A stretch of 6,456 nt of DNA, from assembly GCA_012514865.1 (NCBI GenBank), contig JAAYZO010000106.1, forward strand, positions 1-6,456, written 5' to 3'. The translations under genes were made by a program, and so were the position numbers. This DNA comes from Lentisphaerota bacterium (GTDB lineage Bacteria; Verrucomicrobiota; Lentisphaeria; Oligosphaerales; JAFGRS01). Shown here piece after piece: positions 4,148-6,456 of this stretch (the stretch's first letter is position 1; the number at the start of each line of letters is the position of its first letter). Under the pieces are notes generated by a model, which saw only the letters and a list, made by a program, of their open reading frames with translations, did not search any database and was not told the DNA's origin.

Positions 4148-6456
4148 TCACCTCGCCGCTTCTTCCAGGATGAACAGGTCGGCACCCCCGGGCGCCAAGG
4201 TCCGGCTGACCTCGCGCTCGCCGAGCGCGACCGAGGCCGTGCGGGCGTCATCGCTGAAATTGAGAAGCATGACCAGGACCCTGCCCTCGCGTGCAAAGGC
4301 GGCCCAGTCGCCCTCCGGCAGGCCGCTGACGCGCAGGCGCCCGTCGCAGCGCTGCTCGGCGCGGAAGAACTCCTCGTGCTGCGCGATCAGCTCGGCGGCC
4401 TCGCTGGTGGCGTAGAAGGCGCCGCCGTCCATCGGCGGCAGATACCAGATCAGACAGCCATGGCCGCCGCTCAGGGCAAACTGCCGCAGCAGGCGGTTCC
4501 GCCAGGTCTCGTAGCGCGGCGTCGGACGGGCGTCGCTGCGGTCGGAGAGGTACCACATCTCGCCCCCCATGAAGGGCACCTCGCCCAGAGCGGCGAGGGT
4601 GTCGGCGATGCTCGTCGCGCCGCCGCCGTAACCCGCGATCGCGAAGTCGAGGTGGGGCGCCATGCGAGCCCAGTCGACGCCGTAGTGCTCGCGCGTGCGC
4701 TGGCTCTGGTAGCCGGAGTAGAGCGAGAACTCGACCGGCCGCGGGCTCTTCCGCAGCATGGCGCGCAGGCGCCCGGCCAGCTCGGCATTCTGCATGCAGC
4801 GGAAGTCGGTCCAGGCGGCGCGGTGCGCGCCGAGGATCGCCTCGGCATCGAGACGGGCATCGGCCGCCAGCCCCGACCAGGCCCGGAAGGCCGCCAGACA
4901 GCGCGGACAGATGCAGAACGTCGGCGGATCGACCACCGGCTGCTCGACATCCCAGTTCGCCCCCGCGTAGCCGCCCTCGGACACCGCCGCCAGCAGGCCA
5001 CGCTCCACCTCCGCCAGCATCGCCTCGCCCTCGCTCAGAAGCCAGGTCGGACACGCGATGTGGGCCTCCGACTTGCCCGCGAAGTCGACGGCGCGGACCT
5101 CCTCGTGCGCCGCCGCATACTCGCGCTGACCCGCCGGGATGCTCCAGGGCTCCCAGCCGATGCTCAGAAAGACGCGATGGCCGCGCGGCGTCAGGTGCGG
5201 CACGACGCCGTTGGACGCCTTGCCGTAGGTCCAGGTGATGCCCGACCGATAGCAGTTCTCCGCGAAGGCCTCCTCCACCAGGGGATTCGAGAAGCGGGCC
5301 CCGTAGTAGCACGGGGCGATGCGGGCGCGGCGCGGCCGGACGTCGCGCAGGGGCGGCAGCGTCCCGACCCGGCCCGTGCGCGGCCAACTGATCAGGCTGC
5401 CGCCGAGGGCCGACGCATAGACGCGCAACGGCCCCTCGTCGCCGGCCGTGCCGGTGCCGTCGCTCTGCAGCAGCAGCCCGACGAACGGCCGCGCCTCCAC
5501 GGAGCCCATGCGGTCGCACTTGGCATCCAGCTCGACGACGTAGCGCACGCCGGGCTCGACGACGATCGGCTCCGGATTCACCACCCAGCAGGCCTGCTGG
5601 CGATGCGTCTGGTCCGGCTTGCCGACGACCTTGAAACACCGCGAGCCGCCGACGCCCTCGAGCGGAAATGACCGCGTCCAGCCCGGCTCGTCGAAGGTCC
5701 CCATCGTCAGCAGGTTCTCCGTCGAGTCCTCACGACGGAAGACCACGTTGTCGACCCAGAACGTGCCGACGAAGCCGCGGTTCTGCCACTTGATGACCAG
5801 CGGCCGGACGCGGCGGGCCGCGGCGGGCGCGGTGACGGTGGTCGTCAGGCGCCGCCAGTCGTGGGTGCCGCCGGAGGTGATCGCGGGGTCGTAGGTGAGG
5901 GTGGCGCCATTGGCATCGGCCCAGCACAGCGAGAGCTCCAGGCCGCTCCCCGGCGTCGCCCCAAACGCGAGGGTGTGGCGGCGCAGGCCCTCGGCCTCCT
6001 CGCTCGGCGCCAGCGCCAGGCCCTGTGCCCCGAACGGCTCCAGTGCGGTGCAGGCGAGGTTCAGCGGTGCCTCGACCACCAACCGGTAGTCGGCCAGGAG
6101 CAGCTCCGGCGCCATGGGGAGGTACGGCCGCAGGAGCTGCGCGCTGCCCAGCGGCACCAGGAAGCGGTCCGTCTTGGGAAAGAGCGGCGGTGTCGACGGC
6201 GTCGTGACGATGGCCGCCACCGCCAGGCAGCGCGCCGCGTCCTGGCCGCTCCAGAAGGCGCCCTCAGGCGCCGGCGACCAGGCGGCGTCGGGAACCGCCG
6301 TCCGCCAGGAGGCGTCCGGAGCGGCCGACGCCAGGCGCCAACGCAACGGCACCGGGCGGCCCGACTGCAGGACCGTCGGCAGCAGCGACGGCGCCGCACC
6401 GCCGCGCTCGGCCTCGATAGACAGGACCGTCAGGCCGCCCGCCAGAGGCACATCGA
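4148..6456 (-). CDS. GH42-like (clan GH-A) TIM-barrel protein with tandem CBM4/9-like domains (5' end outside window)
   Basis: The frame stays open to the right edge (768 codons visible), so the true start is beyond the window; the GTG at 6451 has no visible support as a start. Residues below count from that GTG. Residues ~115-240 and ~246-345 look like two CBM4/9-type sandwiches: the first ends in FVGTFWVDNVVF, the second opens with NLLTMGTFDEPGW. The barrel spans ~376-690 and its eight strands can be traced: 376-384, 405-410, 426-434, 496-504, 573-580, 602-608, 626-634 and 664-671. E503 (DVEQP) ends strand 4 and E631 (GGEMWY) ends strand 7, the clan GH-A acid/base and nucleophile positions. 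C467, C513, C515 and C518 match the GH42 four-cysteine zinc pattern, followed by the GH42-like AFRAW. Residues ~700-767 form a beta domain. It probably cleaves a glycoside linkage outside the cytoplasm, but substrate and export signal are not visible. The barrel between E503 and E631 is shorter than in classical GH42. Confidence 0.88.
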   Translation of the reverse strand, partial: DVPLAGGLTVLSIEAERGGAAPSLLPTVLQSGRPVPLRWRLASAAPDASWRTAVPDAAWSPAPEGAFWSGQDAARCLAVAAIVTTPSTPPLFPKTDRFLVPLGSAQLLRPYLPMAPELLLADYRLVVEAPLNLACTALEPFGAQGLALAPSEEAEGLRRHTLAFGATPGSGLELSLCWADANGATLTYDPAITSGGTHDWRRLTTTVTAPAAARRVRPLVIKWQNRGFVGTFWVDNVVFRREDSTENLLTMGTFDEPGWTRSFPLEGVGGSRCFKVVGKPDQTHRQQACWVVNPEPIVVEPGVRYVVELDAKCDRMGSVEARPFVGLLLQSDGTGTAGDEGPLRVYASALGGSLISWPRTGRVGTLPPLRDVRPRRARIAPCYYGARFSNPLVEEAFAENCYRSGITWTYGKASNGVVPHLTPRGHRVFLSIGWEPWSIPAGQREYAAAHEEVRAVDFAGKSEAHIACPTWLLSEGEAMLAEVERGLLAAVSEGGYAGANWDVEQPVVDPPTFCICPRCLAAFRAWSGLAADARLDAEAILGAHRAAWTDFRCMQNAELAGRLRAMLRKSPRPVEFSLYSGYQSQRTREHYGVDWARMAPHLDFAIAGYGGGATSIADTLAALGEVPFMGGEMWYLSDRSDARPTPRYETWRNRLLRQFALSGGHGCLIWYLPPMDGGAFYATSEAAELIAQHEEFFRAEQRCDGRLRVSGLPEGDWAAFAREGRVLVMLLNFSDDARTASVALGEREVSRTLAPGGADLFILEEAAR

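Noticed and set aside
3985..4296. Minus-strand small frame (103 codons) across the end of the GH42-like gene and the tandem repeat
   Set aside because: Part of its product (VTENAENATRG) is simply translation of the tandem 9-mer region, and the rest overlaps the real gene in another frame.
4010..5671. Plus-strand open frame of 553 codons antisense to the GH42-like gene
   Set aside because: Same kind of low-information Arg/Ala/Gly product. The opposite strand encodes a traceable eight-stranded barrel with catalytic and zinc-site motifs, and this frame starts inside the intergenic repeats.
6449..6451. GTG as the true start of the GH42-like gene
   Set aside because: The frame is open upstream of it to the window edge and there is no room to see a ribosome-binding site. 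The protein starts in what looks like the middle of a domain without a signal peptide.

Overview
The window is GC-rich (roughly two thirds G+C by eye). All of its genes lie on the minus strand, read from right to left. It carries two large, apparently secreted or surface-type proteins built from carbohydrate-binding beta-sandwiches plus a TIM-barrel glycoside-hydrolase-like domain. At the left edge is the first 18 codons of a third gene, which begins with a signal-peptide-like N-terminus. High GC, oversized multidomain glycosidase-like proteins and repeat-rich intergenic DNA suggest an environmental Planctomycetota, Verrucomicrobiota, Armatimonadota or Hydrogenedentota-type bacterium. This is inference; no marker gene is present.

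Layout from right to left in transcription order: (1) 6456 to 4148, a GH42-like protein whose N-terminus lies beyond the window, with tandem CBM4/9-like sandwiches, a (beta/alpha)8 barrel and a C-terminal beta domain. (2) 4147 to 3773, a 375-bp gene-free stretch containing three short hairpins, a 22-bp imperfect direct repeat bracketing them, and a tandem 9-mer. It looks like a dispersed intergenic repeat of REP/BIME type. (3) 3772 to 179, a complete 1197-aa exported protein with a CBM9-like domain, Ig-like beta regions, a GH123/DUF6067-like domain and a barrel. (4) 178 to 56, a short leader region with a good Shine-Dalgarno and a 9-bp inverted repeat. (5) 55 to 1, the start of an unidentified exported protein.

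The two complete or nearly complete genes probably act on complex polysaccharide outside the cytoplasm, each pairing carbohydrate-binding modules with a barrel. The 375-bp repeat-containing gap argues against tight translational coupling between them, although co-transcription cannot be excluded. No substrate can be assigned. The most informative observation is a four-cysteine pattern in the first protein that matches the spacing of the GH42 zinc site as I recall it, together with acidic residues at the ends of strands 4 and 7. The residue before the presumed acid/base is Val rather than the Asn usual in clan GH-A.
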